64,000 nt of DNA from Cocos nucifera. Taxonomy: Eukaryota; Streptophyta; Magnoliopsida; Arecales; Arecaceae. Positions 35,936 to 48,665 of this stretch are shown here, piece by piece. Both the position numbers and the translations under genes were made by a program. Location of the stretch: NCBI GenBank assembly GCA_006176705.1, contig QRFJ01000370.1, positions 62,001 to 126,000 on the forward strand, in the 5' to 3' direction. The notes beneath the pieces are model-generated. The model searched no databases. It saw only the letters and a list, made by a program, of their open reading frames with translations, and was not told the DNA's origin. The stretch's first letter is position 1. Every line of letters begins with the position of its first letter.

Positions 35936-37586
35936 CAAGGATCCAAATGAAATGGAAGGAAGAAAATTTTTATAGATGCCTTGGAAATGAAAAGGGATGG
36001 ATATTGATGCATAGTATAATCTAATTTTTTTCTCACATCATACCATCAATGATTGTTAAAATTATTTTGATTAAATCTATTGACTTTAATATGATTTCAT
36101 ATTATATTTACTTGCTTGAAATTCTTTTCATATATTAGTAAGATTAGTATGATTGATTGATTTTGATGATTTGAATACTTTAATTTTAAAGATCAATATA
36201 CCCTCCTCTATATCATGCTATGAATTAAAATTATCTTAAAAATCAGCATGACTTAATAGCTACTCCTTATCAATTATTCATTTAAGAAACTTAAATCAAT
36301 ATGAGTTTAATTAACTATAAATTTCCTTGATTGCAAAAGAAACAAATTTAGACATTCCGCTTATAAAATGCTAAATTATTAAAATTTTAATAAAAATTAG
36401 CATAAAATAAATACTTAAAGACAAGACATCAATTATAAAATTTAAAATGCTTGATGTATTAAGTTGTATTGCATTTTAAGTTTATCCTTAAGAATTTAAA
36501 ATTCCATAGCTAGATCAAAACATAGAGCCAATATTGAGATCCCTCTTATTTTAACTTCAATTGATTTTGTCCCCCAACTTGAAGAATGTCTTTCACACTT
36601 GGTATCAAATTAAATTTGAAATGTATTTTCATATTTTTTCTATTATTTTCAAGCAATGAATCTAAAAATTAATTTTTTTAATCTTTAAGTGGTATCAAAT
36701 TTTTAAAAAAATTATTAATTAGTCTAAATTTTAGTTCTATTGATATCATGAAAACTTCTAAGCAAATTATTCAATTTAATTTTTAAATAATTAGTACCAA
36801 GATAATTATTATTTATTTTAAATTTTAAAGCTCTTGGTATGAAAACTTTCATAATTGCTATCAAACAGTACATCATTATCTTACACTTCAATACTTTATC
36901 TTTTAGCAAAAATAAAAAGAATATCTTTATCTCAAATCTAATTTTGCAAAGCTATACTCTTGAAGCTACATCATTCGAGATAAATCCAAATAGTTCATAC
37001 CTTTTCTAAACTTAATTGTCGAGTATTTCATAAGAAAAGGGATGAAATGAGCTTTCAAAGAATAACAAAAAAAATCTGTTTATAATTTACCTTGGATGAT
37101 TTGTCGATATCAATTCAAAATGATTTATCATAATTTAAAATTATCAAAATAGTTTGAATTTTAGATCAAGTGGTATTAAGAAAAATCTTTGGTCAACAAG
37201 TTGTTAAGAAAAATCTTTGGGCAAGTTGTTATTTGATTTTATTTTCAAAACTATAAAAAAATAAAAAAAGATTAAATGGCATCATTCTTGTCTTGAATTT
37301 TATTATATTTTTTTTAGCAAAAGAAAAGAATGTTTTATCTCAAATCTAGTTTTGTATAGCTTATATGATGTCATTTGAGATAAAATCAAGAATTTCATAC
37401 ATTTTTGAACTTGATTAAATGATATTTCTTAAGAAAAGAAAGATATAAGTTTAAATAGAATATCTTTCTATGATTTATTTTGCATGATTTTTTGATATCA
37501 ATTCAAATTAACTTATCAAGATAATTTGATCTAAATTTAAATTGATTCATCTTTTTTGATCAAAAACTTTTATGATTGATATCAAA
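35936..37586 (+). other. AT-rich internal DNA of element S, no pol
   Basis: Very AT-rich and without protein motifs. Two diverged repeats lie here (about 36900-37010 and 37315-37400), on the theme agcaaaa...aagaat...tttatctcaaat...gcata...gagataaa. Two more lie beyond the Tat-like insert. This corresponds to the 3' non-coding part of Sireviruses, reached directly after gag because pol is missing. Confidence 0.6.
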
Positions 37587-37592
37587 TTACAT

Positions 37593-38680
37593 GAGCAAAG
37601 TCGAAGGCCATGTTAATTTTAGACGAGATAAGAAAAGAGGTTCTGACAATGGTCCTAATGTGCTCCGACAACCCGTTAGGAACTGGAGGAGAATCTTATT
37701 CTAACGTGAGCAAAGTCGAAGGCCTCATTAATTTTAGAAAAGATGAAGGGAGAGGCTCTGACAATGGCCCTAATGTGCCCCTAAAGCCTATTAGAAATAG
37801 GAGGAGAACCTCGTCCTAACGTGAGCAAAGTCGAAGGCCTCATTCATTTTAGACGAGATAAGGGAGAGGCCCTGACAATGGCCCTAATATGCCCCTATAG
37901 TCCTTAGGAATAGGAAGAGAACCTTATCCTAACGTGAGCAAAGCCGAAGACCTCATTCATTTTAGACGATATGAGGGAAAAGGCCCTGACAATGGCCCTA
38001 ATGTGCCCCTACAGTCCATTAGAAATAAAAGGAGAACCTCATCCTAATGTGAGAAAAGTCGAAGGCCTCATTCATTTTAGATGAGATGAGGGAAGAGGCC
38101 CTAACAATGGCCCTAATGTGATCCTACAGTCCGTTGGGAACAGAAGAAGAACATCATCCTAATGTGAGCAAAGTCGAAGGCCTCATTCATTTTAGAAGAG
38201 ATGAGGGGAGAGGCCCTGACAATAGCCCTAATGTGCCCCTACAATCCATTAGGAACAGGAGGAGAACCTCATCCTAACATGAGCAAAGTTGAAGGCCTCG
38301 ATCATTTTAGACGAGATGAGGGGAGAGGCCCTGACAATGGCTCTAATATGCCCTTACAGCCCGTTAGGAATAGGAGGAGAACCTCATCCTAACATGAGAA
38401 AAGTCGAAGGCCTCATTCATTTTAGATGAGATGAGGGGAGAGGCCCTGACAATGGTCCTAATGTGTCCCTATAATCCATTAGGAATAGGAGGAGAACCTC
38501 GTCCTAACATGAGCAAAGTTAAAGATCTCGTTCATTTTAGATGAGATAAGGGAAGAGGCCCTAACAATGGCCCTTATGTACCCCTATAGTCCATTTGGAA
38601 TAGGAGGAGAATCTCATCCTAACGTGAGTAAAGTCGAAGGCCTCGTTCATTTTAGATGAGGTGAGAGGAGAGGCCTTGAC
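37593..38680 (+). repeat. 115-bp tandem repeat, about 9.5 copies
   Basis: Units begin gagcaaagtcgaaggcc at 37593, 37708, 37823, 37936, 38051, 38166, 38281, 38396, 38511 and 38626, giving steps of 115 bp with one of 113. Shared inner words are gaggccctgacaatggcccta and aggagaacctcatcctaac. Copies differ at scattered sites. Because 115 is not a multiple of 3, the short open frames across it are accidental. Confidence 0.9.
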
Positions 38681-38876
38681 AAGATCTCCTTCAACTTTAA
38701 TAGAAGATAAGACCTTTTTCAACCTAGGCTGGAGATAAGATTTCTCCTGAGCTTCAACTTCAACGTCAGTAGGAGATAAGATCTCCCCTGAGCTTCAACT
38801 TTGGCGGGTGTAGAGCCCGAAAAAAGATTTTAGCAGTCATATTTTCTGTACTCCCTTCCTTCGAATTTCAAACTCT
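38681..38876 (+). other. 3' UTR remainder of the Tat-like fragment
   Basis: Contains two or three diverged copies of a short unit (gagataagatctcccctgagc and cttcaacttcaac) before the polypurine tract. No coding signal. Confidence 0.5.
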
Positions 38877-38892
38877 AGAGTGGGAGGACTAT

Positions 38893-40030
38893 TGTTGGGG
38901 ATAAACTTTGCTCCCATCGAAGTCCAGTCTGATGCTTAGCCTAATACAACTGGTAATCACAAAAGAGCTTTGATAAAAAATTCTTCCTCTAACGATCGAA
39001 CCCCAGTCGAACTCCTTCGGTAGCTGAACTCTCCCAGTGGATGAACCCCAGTCAAACTCCTTCGATAGCCAAACTCCTCCAGTAGATGAACCCCAGTCAA
39101 ATTCCTCCAGCAGTCAAACTCCTCCAGCGGTCGAACTCCTTATGAACTTCTCCTTAAGTCGTATTCTTCCAAGAACTGAACTCCTTCTGGACTTCTTCTT
39201 CAGTCAGATTTCTTCAGGAGCCAAACTTATTTCGAACATCTCCTTCAGTTAGATTTTTCCAAGAGCCAAATTTCTTTTGGATATCTCCTTCAGTCGGATT
39301 TCTATAGGAGTCGAACTCCTTTCGAACATCTCCTTCAATCAGATTTCTTCAGAAGCTGAACTCCTTCCAGACTTCTCCTTCAATCAAATTCCTCTAAGAG
39401 CCGAACTTCTTCCAGATATCTCCTTTAGTTGGATTTCTATAGGATCCAAACTCCTTCCGAACTTCTCCTTTAGTCGAATTTCTACAGGAGTCGAATTTCT
39501 TTCGATCTTCTCCTTTAATCGAATTTCGAATGCCTACTTCCTCTAAATGGTTACGATTGTCATTTATCAATCTGCTATAGACGACACCATTACCAGATGG
39601 TTACGACTGCCATTATTAGTCTGCTACAGGCGACCCTACTATCGGATGGTTACGATTGCCATTATCAGTTTATTATGAGTGACACCTCTCTCCGTAATAA
39701 ATTCCATCCATAATAAATTTTACATGGCCCCGAGTGGCCCATGATCAGATGGTTATGATTGTCACTATCACTCTACTTTGAACTCCATCTATAAAAGGAA
39801 TCCTCTAGATACATTTTCTTTAAGCTCTCTTCTTCTTTCCAAAACTCTGTTGAATTCTTGTCTAAGCACTCCATTTCTATTGGCTAGAAGAGCTGACTTG
39901 ATCATTGGAGGATCCTGCCGGAGCCACCACCATCGACTCTAGATAAAATTTTATTTTGCAGGTCACAGGCGGCGACCTCCTCTTCCCCAACTCCAGTTCG
40001 ATCCGATGTCAACCAGATTCTGCACCAACA
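38893..40030 (+). repeat. LTR of the Tat-like fragment with internal 45-bp repeats
   Basis: It starts TGTTGGGGATAAACTTTG and ends gcaccaaCA, 1138 bp. From about 39000 to 39535 it holds degenerate 45-bp units (cgaactccttccgaacttct...ccttcagtcggatttct). From 39550 to 39680 it holds three units of about 52 bp (ggatggttacgattgccatt). A TATA box (tataaaag) is at 39790-39797, followed by a CT-rich R region. The 45-bp period keeps frame, which explains the repetitive open frames at 39037 and 39277. I do not consider them genes. Confidence 0.65.
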
Positions 40031-40662
40031 ATCATCTTATATTCTATTGCTTTATCTTTGACAAAAAGAAGAAAATATCCTTGCATATAATTTAGTTTGC
40101 ATGAATATATTTTTGATATTATATCTTGAGATAAATTATAAGATTGATATATTTATGCTTCAAATTGATTGATACTATTTAAGAAGAGAAAGAGATATTT
40201 TTCAAAAAATTAAATAAATCTCTTTATGATTTGCTTTGAATGATATATCCAAAAATGAATTTGAAAAATGCTCTTCTTAAATCTTTTAAAGTTGATATCA
40301 TGCAAAATATTTTAAGAAAGTTGTCATTTGCTTTTAAAGCCAAATTTTTAAAGAAAACTTTAGTTTTATTCATTTGGGATAAGATGGCTTATAATATATC
40401 TTATATTTTATTCATTTATCTTTTAGTAAAAAAATAGTTGCTTTATTTCAAATATGAATTTTCATGGTTATATTCTTGCTATTATAACACTTGAGATAAA
40501 TTCTTGTGATACATGTTTGAATGATTTACTTTAATATCAAAGTGAAGTGAAGTATTTTCAAGACTATATTATTCAAATTTTTGAAGCCTAAAGTTTTTTT
40601 TAATTAAAATTAAGAATTATATCTACATAGCATACTCTTGGATTTTAATGGATTGTTATCAC
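40031..40662 (+). other. AT-rich internal DNA of element S, right of the Tat-like fragment
   Basis: Continues the composition of 35936-37586 and contains two further diverged members of the same repeat theme (about 40055-40150 and 40420-40515). A 65-codon open frame at 40240 has no recognisable motif and is not called. Confidence 0.5.
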
Positions 40663-42206
40663 TGTAAACATCTTTTAAAGTAAATAAAAAATAAATTTTT
40701 TAAAAAATTTAGTTTCTACTTGAGTGAATACTATGTTTAATTGAATTGAATGCATAATTAATACTTAATTCACTCAATTGATGCTTGTTCTCTTAAAATT
40801 TTATTTAATTTTAAAATAGCTTTGTTTGCAAAAGTAAAGAAAAGAAAACACCAAAGATGAAATGATTACTAACTTGGTATCAATCAAATTTAAAAATCTA
40901 AGCTTAAAAGTCAAATTTATATTAATTAAGATTAATGTGGTATCAATTAATTATGCTTAATTTGAAAGAAAAAGAAGGAGAATAATTTTAAATGTTAAAA
41001 TCTATTCTGCAAGAATTATAAATTAAAAAAAGGGAGAAAATATCATGTGATGAATTTTCTAATATTTAGGGATGGAGATATTGATTAAGTTAATTAATTT
41101 AAATTTAATTAATTATAAATATTTATAAATTTTAATATTAATTTTAAATTTTCAATCATTTATCTTAAAATTTTCTAATTTTGAGTTTTACTTTAATTGA
41201 TTTTAGACTCTCAATCAGGTACCTTATAATTTTTCTTTAAATATGCTTACATGTGGTTATTAAATTTGATTTACTTAATTTAAAGTAGTATCAGATGATC
41301 AAATTGATTTTCATTATCAAAAATTATTTATAAATTTAGATATTATTCATATGCTGATTTGCATGAACTTGATAATTTGGGAGTTAAATTAAATTTGAAA
41401 CATATTCTTATTCTAAATAAATTAGTTTTGATGCATACTTTTAATTTTGAAACTCATTTGAAAATCTAAATATAATACAAAACTTTTGATGTATATTTAA
41501 AAATTATTATAAAATTATTTTTGCTCTGATACTATCATTGACTTACTCGATACATTTTTACTACCTATTTTTTTCGAGCTTAATTAACTAAAATTTCTTA
41601 AGAAAATAAAGATTGAATATTAAAGTATATATTATGCTTGATTTCATAATCAAATTTTTTAAAAAACTCTATTCCTTTTAAAGCTTAAAAATATATATTT
41701 AAAAATTTGATTAAAAGATCATATTCATTCAAAAAAGAAGAGAGTCTTTAATATTTGAATTCAAGCTAATTTTTGAAAAGAAATAAATATTCATTCAGAA
41801 GGCAAAATGATTTCTTTGATTTAACTTTATGAATTTGATATATCTCTAAATTTAATGTCTTGATGTTGATTTTGATGATTTTTTCTATTCTTTTTCATGA
41901 GCTTTTTGATGTTGTCAAAAAGGGGGAGAGGTATATTGAGTATATGCTTAAAGAATTAATACTTAAAAAACTCAATGAATTTCATGCTTGGAACCTTAAT
42001 ACTCATTATTTTGATTTAAAATATTATTTTGATATGAGTATATAAATTATGTAAAACATTAATTAGAGCCTTCATGAATGAAGTGTGTATTTATGTTTAT
42101 GTATATTATCACTTTATGACTTATATTAGTCAATTTATTGAAACACATTAAATTATATTTTTTATACATATACTCTAAGTTTTGCGATCATCAAAAAGGG
42201 AAAGAT

Positions 42207-42800
42207 TGTTGACCCCATGATTGATTTTGATGATCATCAAATTTTGAGTGTTTAAGTATTTAACCATGTGTTTCAAGAATAGATGTAGATCTTTTCAGGT
42301 ATTCAAGTAAAATTATAATTTTATCAAGTTGGAGATCAAGAAAAAGTGACAAGAGATAAAATTATAATTTTACAAAATTAGAGAAAATCTATTTCAAAAG
42401 CCTCAAGAATAAGCTTAGAAGATTTCTGATCTTTTGGAGGTAGTTTCATAATTTTTGATGCATAAATTGTAAGAAAATCAAGTTTTAACAAAAGGATCAA
42501 TCCAAGGGACAACCCTTAAATCATCCCCTTTTGAAATGGACTGTTCAGTATATATGGCACGCAAATTGGGCTAACCCAGTCTGAGACTGAGCCAACCTAG
42601 TCTCAGTGGAAGCAAAAGATAGAAAGTGCTGAAAGCTAGTTTTTCAAGATCTAGGAGATTGAGCCAACCCAGCTATAAATTGAGTCGACCTAGTTAGGAC
42701 TGAGCCGATCTAGTTAAAAACTGAGCCGACCAAGTGATCGTAATAGTTAGTTTTCTACAGCTTTTTCAAATGATCATTTTTTCACTCTAATAGCTATTTC
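42207..42800 (+). repeat. Truncated LTR copy in unit 1
   Basis: It holds the first 594 bp of the S LTR, from TGTTGACCCC to the breakpoint at ctatttc. It is U3 only and lacks the TATA box and U5. Equivalent copies lie at 44398-44991 and 46532-47125. Confidence 0.9.
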
Positions 42801-44397
42801 TGTAAACATCTTTTAAAGTAAATAAAAAATAAATTTTTTAAAAAATTTAGTTTCTACTTGAGTGAATACTATGTTTAATTGAATTGAATGCATAATTAAT
42901 ACTTAATTCACTCAATTGATGCTTGTTCTCTTAAAATTTTATTTAATTTTAAAATAGCTTTGTTTGCAAAAGTAAAGAAAAGAAAACACCAAAGATGAAA
43001 TGATTACTAACTTGGTATCAATCAAATTTAAAAATCTAAGCTTAAAAGTCAAATTTATATTAATTAAGATTAATGTGGTATCAATTAATTATGCTTAATT
43101 TGAAAGAAAAAGAAGGAGAATAATTTTAAATGTTAAAATCTATTCTGCAAGAATTATAAATTAAAAAAAGGGAGAAAATATCATGTGATGAATTTTCTAA
43201 TATTTAGGGATGGAGATATTGATTAAGTTAATTAATTTAAATTTAATTAATTATAAATATTTATAAATTTTAATATTAATTTTAAATTTTCAATCATTTA
43301 TCTTAAAATTTTCTAATTTTGATTTTCAATCATTTATCTTAAAATTTTCTAATTTTGTTTTACTTTAATTGATTTTAGACTCTCAATCAGGTACCTTATA
43401 ATTTTTCTTTAAATATGCTTACATGTGGTTATTAAATTTGATTTACTTAATTTAAAGTAGTATCAGATGATCAAATTGATTTTCATTATCAAAAATTATT
43501 TATAAATTTAGATATTATTCATATGCTGATTTGCATGAACTTGATAATTTGGGAGTTAAATTAAATTTGAAACATATTCTTATTCTAAATAAATTAGTTT
43601 TGCATACTTTTAATGCATTTGAAAATTACTTTTACAAAAATTTTGAAACTCATTTGAAAATCTAAATATAATACAAAACTTTTGATGTATATTCAAAAAT
43701 TATTATAAATTATTTTTGCTCTGATACTATCATTGACTTACTCGATACATTTTTACTACCTATTTTTTTCGAGCTTAATTAACTAAAATTTCTTAAGAAA
43801 ATAAAGATTGAATATTAAAGTATATATTATGCTTGATTTCATAATCAAATTTTTTAAAAAACTCTATTCCTTTTAAAGCTTAAAAATATATATTTAAAAA
43901 TTTGATTAAAAGATCATATTCATTCAAAAAAGAAGAGAGTCTTTAATATTTGAATTCAAGCTAATTTTTGAAAAGAAATAAATATTCATTCAGAAGGCAA
44001 AATGATTTCTTTGATTAAACTTTATGAATTTGATATATCTCTAAATTTAATGTCTTGATGTTGATTTTGATGATTTTTTCTATTCTTTTTCATGAGCTTT
44101 TTGATGTTGTCAAAAAGGGGGAGAGGTATATTGAGTATATGCTTAAAGAATTAATACTTAAAAAACTCAATGAATTTCATGCTTGGAACCTTAATACTCA
44201 TTATTTTGATTTAAAATATTATTTTGATATGAGTATATCAATTATGTAAAACATTAATTAGAGCCTTCATGAAGTGTGTATTTATGTTTATGTATATTAT
44301 CACTTTATGACTTATATTAGTCAATTTATTGAAACACATTAAATTATATTTTTTATACATATACTCTAAGTTTTGCGATCATCAAAAAGGGAAAGAT

Positions 44398-44991
44398 TGT
44401 TGACCCCATGATTGATTTTGATGATCATCAAATTTTGAGTGTTTAAGTATTTAACCATGTGTTTCAAGAATAGATGTAGATCTTTTCAGGTATTCAAGTA
44501 AAATTATAATTTTATCAAGTTGGAGATCAAGAAAAAGTGACAAGAGATAAAATTATAATTTTACAAAATTAGAGAAAATCTATTTCAAAAGCCTCAAGAA
44601 TAAGCTTAGAAGATTTCTGATCTTTTGGAGGTAGTTTCATAATTTTTGATGCATAAATTGTAAGAAAATCAAGTTTTAACAAAAGGATCAATCCAAGGGA
44701 CAACCCTTAAATCATCCCCTTTTGAAATGGACTGTTCAGTATATATGGCACGCAAATTGGGCTAACCCAGTCTGAGACTGAGCCAACCTAGTCTCAGTGG
44801 AAGCAAAAGATAGAAAGTGCTGAAAGCTAGTTTTTCAAGATCTAGGAGATTGAGCCAACCCAGCTATAAATTGAGTCGACCTAGTTAGGACTGAGCCGAT
44901 CTAGTTAAAAACTGAGCCCACTAAGTGATCGTAATAGTTAGTTTTCTACAGCTTTTTCAAATGATCATTTTTTCACTCTAATAGCTATTTC
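44398..44991 (+). repeat. Truncated LTR copy in unit 2
   Basis: It is 594 bp, as in unit 1, with private changes near the palindromic repeats (gagcccactaag instead of gagccgaccaag). Confidence 0.9.
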
Positions 44992-46531
44992 TGTAAACAT
45001 CTTTTAAAGTAAATAAAAAATAAATTTTTTAAAAAATTTAGTTTCTACTTGAGTGAATACTATGTTTAATTGAATTGAATGCATAATTAATACTTAATTC
45101 ACTCAATTGATGCTTGTTCTCTTAAAATTTTATTTAATTTTAAAATAGCTTTGTTTGCAAAAGTAAAGAAAAGAAAACACCAAAGATGAAATGATTACTA
45201 ACTTGGTATCAATCAAATTTAAAAATCTAAGCTTAAAAGTCAAATTTATATTAATTAAGATTAATGTGGTATCAATTAATTATGCTTAATTTGAAAGAAA
45301 AAGAAGGAGAATAATTTTAAATGTTAAAATCTATTCTGCAAGAATTATAAATTAAAAAAAGGGAGAAAATATCATGTGATGAATTTTCTAATATTTAGGG
45401 ATGGAGATATTGATTAAGTTAATTAATTTAAATTTAATTAATTATAAATATTTATAAATTTTAATATTAATTTTAAATTTTCAATCATTTATCTTAAAAT
45501 TTTCTAATTTTGAGTTTTACTTTAATTGATTTTAGACTCTCAATCAGGTACCTTATAATTTTTCTTTAAATATGCTTACATGTGGTTATTAAATTTGATT
45601 TACTTAATTTAAAGTAGTATCAGATGATCAAATTGATTTTCATTATCAAAAATTATTTATAAATTTAGATATTATTCATATGCTGATTTGCATGAACTTG
45701 ATAATTTGGGAGTTAAATTAAATTTGAAACATATTCTTATTCTAAATAAATTAGTTTTGATGCATACTTTTAATTTTGAAACTCATTTGAAAATCTAAAT
45801 ATAATACAAAACTTTTGATGTATATTTAAAAATTATTATAAAATTATTTTTGCTCTGATACTATCATTGACTTACTCGATACATTTTTACTACCTATTTT
45901 TTTCGAGCTTAATTAACTAAAATTTCTTAAGAAAATAAAGATTGAATATTAAAGTATATATTATGCTTGATTTCATAATCAAATTTTTTAAAAAACTCTA
46001 TTCCTTTTAAAGCTTAAAAATATATATTTAAAAATTTGATTAAAAGATCATATTCATTCAAAAAAGAAGAGAGTCTTTAATATTTGAATTCAAGCTAATT
46101 TTTGAAAAGAAATAAATATTCATTCAGAAGGCAAAATGATTTCTTTGATTTAACTTTATGAATTTGATATATCTCTAAATTTAATGTCTTGATGTTGATT
46201 TTGATGATTTTTTCTATTCTTTTTCATGAGCTTTTTGATGTTGTCAAAAAGGGGGAGAGGTATATTGAGTATATGCTTAAAGAATTAATACTTAAAAAAC
46301 TCAATGAATTTCATGCTTGGAACCTTAATACTCATTATTTTGATTTAAAATATTATTTTGATATGAGTATATAAATTATGTAAAACATTAATTAGAGCCT
46401 TCATGAAGTGTGTATTTATGTTTATGTATATTATCACTTTATGACTTATATTAGTCAATTTATTGAAACACATTAAATTATATTTTTTATACATATACTC
46501 TAAGTTTTGCGATCATCAAAAAGGGAAAGAT

Positions 46532-47125
46532 TGTTGACCCCATGATTGATTTTGATGATCATCAAATTTTGAGTGTTTAAGTATTTAACCATGTGTTTCA
46601 AGAATAGATGTAGATCTTTTCAGGTATTCAAGTAAAATTATAATTTTATCAAGTTGGAGATCAAGAAAAAGTGACAAGAGATAAAATTATAATTTTACAA
46701 AATTAGAGAAAATCTATTTCAAAAGCCTCAAGAATAAGCTTAGAAGATTTCTGATCTTTTGGAGGTAGTTTCATAATTTTTGATGCATAAATTGTAAGAA
46801 AATCAAGTTTTAACAAAAGGATCAATCCAAGGGACAACCCTTAAATCATCCCCTTTTGAAATGGACTGTTCAGTATATATGGTATGCAAATTGGGCTAAC
46901 CCAGTCTGAGACTGAGCCAACCTAGTCTCAGTGGAAGCAAAAGATAGAAAGTGCTGAAAGCTAGTTTTTCAAGATCTAGGAGATTGAGCCAACCCAGCTA
47001 TAAATTGAGTCGACCTAGTTAGGACTGAGCCGATCTAGTTAAAAACTGAGCCGACCAAGTGATCGTAATAGTTAGTTTTCTACAGCTTTTTCAAATGATC
47101 ATTTTTTTACTCTAATAGCTATTTC
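46532..47125 (+). repeat. Truncated LTR copy in unit 3
   Basis: It is 594 bp, as in unit 1, with two small private changes (ggtatgcaaatt; tttttttactc). Confidence 0.9.
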
Positions 47126-48665
47126 TGTAAACATCTTTTAAAGTAAATAAAAAATAAATTTTTTAAAAAATTTAGTTTCTACTTGAGTGAATACTATGTT
47201 TAATTGAATTGAATGCATAATTAATACTTAATTCACTCAATTGATGCTTGTTCTCTTAAAATTTTATTTAATTTTAAAATAGCTTTGTTTGCAAAAGTAA
47301 AGAAAAGAAAACACCAAAGATGAAATGATTACTAACTTGGTATCAATCAAATTTAAAAATCTAAGCTTAAAAGTCAAATTTATATTAATTAAGATTAATG
47401 TGGTATCAATTAATTATGCTTAATTTGAAAGAAAAAGAAGGAGAATAATTTTAAATGTTAAAATCTATTCTGCAAGAATTATAAATTAAAAAAAGGGAGA
47501 AAATATCATGTGATGAATTTTCTAATATTTAGGGATGGAGATATTGATTAAGTTAATTAATTTAAATTTAATTAATTATAAATATTTATAAATTTTAATA
47601 TTAATTTTAAATTTTCAATCATTTATCTTAAAATTTTCTAATTTTGAGTTTTACTTTAATTGATTTTAGACTCTCAATCAGGTACCTTATAATTTTTCTT
47701 TAAATATGCTTACATGTGGTTATTAAATTTGATTTACTTAATTTAAAGTAGTATCAGATGATCAAATTGATTTTCATTATCAAAAATTATTTATAAATTT
47801 AGATATTATTCATATGCTGATTTGCATGAACTTGATAATTTGGGAGTTAAATTAAATTTGAAACATATTCTTATTCTAAATAAATTAGTTTTGATGCATA
47901 CTTTTAATTTTGAAACTCATTTGAAAATCTAAATATAATACAAAACTTTTGATGTATATTTAAAAATTATTATAAAATTATTTTTGCTCTGATACTATCA
48001 TTGACTTACTCGATACATTTTTACTACCTATTTTTTTCGAGCTTAATTAACTAAAATTTCTTAAGAAAATAAAGATTGAATATTAAAGTATATATTATGC
48101 TTGATTTCATAATCAAATTTTTTAAAAAACTCTATTCCTTTTAAAGCTTAAAAATATATATTTAAAAATTTGATTAAAAGATCATATTCATTCAAAAAAG
48201 AAGAGAGTCTTTAATATTTGAATTCAAGCTAATTTTTGAAAAGAAATAAATATTCATTCAGAAGGCAAAATGATTTCTTTGATTTAACTTTATGAATTTG
48301 ATATATCTCTAAATTTAATGTCTTGATGTTGATTTTGATGATTTTTTCTATTCTTTTTCATGAGCTTTTTGATGTTGTCAAAAAGGGGGAGAGGTATATT
48401 GAGTATATGCTTAAAGAATTAATACTTAAAAAACTCAATGAATTTCATGCTTGGAACCTTAATACTCATTATTTTGATTTAAAATATTATTTTGATATGA
48501 GTATATAAATTATGTAAAACATTAATTAGAGCCTTCATGAAGTGTGTATTTATGTTTATGTATATTATCACTTTATGACTTATATTAGTCAATTTATTGA
48601 AACACATTAAATTATATTTTTTATACATATACTCTAAGTTTTGCGATCATCAAAAAGGGAAAGAT

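Larger units (their letters stand above)
37587..40030 (+). mobile_element. Tat-like Ty3/gypsy 3' fragment: satellite-bearing 3' UTR plus LTR
   Basis: A GC-richer block stands out in AT-rich DNA. It has a 115-bp tandem array (37593-38680), a short non-coding piece, a polypurine tract (agagtgggagga, 38877-38888) and one LTR (38893-40030). The order tandem repeats, polypurine tract, LTR fits the 3' UTR of Tat/Ogre-type elements. The 5' LTR and coding region are absent, and no target duplication was found, so the left edge at about 37587 is a truncation point. Confidence 0.6.

Noticed and set aside
37610..38392. Open frames over the 115-bp array as a repeat protein
   Set aside because: 115 is not a multiple of three, so each unit is read in a different frame. 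The frames are chance products.
37593..38680. CRISPR-like array because of the regular spacing
   Set aside because: The whole 115-bp unit is repeated with no unique spacers, and the context is a plant retrotransposon.
39037..39546. Two open frames with a 15-residue repeat as a structural protein
   Set aside because: They lie inside an LTR upstream of its TATA box and follow from a 45-bp tandem repeat. No signal peptide, domain or intact boundary.
41860..48508. The same 61-64 codon open frame repeated four times (MMLILMIFSILF...) as a possible conserved small gene family
   Set aside because: It recurs only because the 2.13-kb unit is duplicated. It overlaps an internal aaaaagggggagag tract, is AT-driven, and has no start context, motif or independent conservation.
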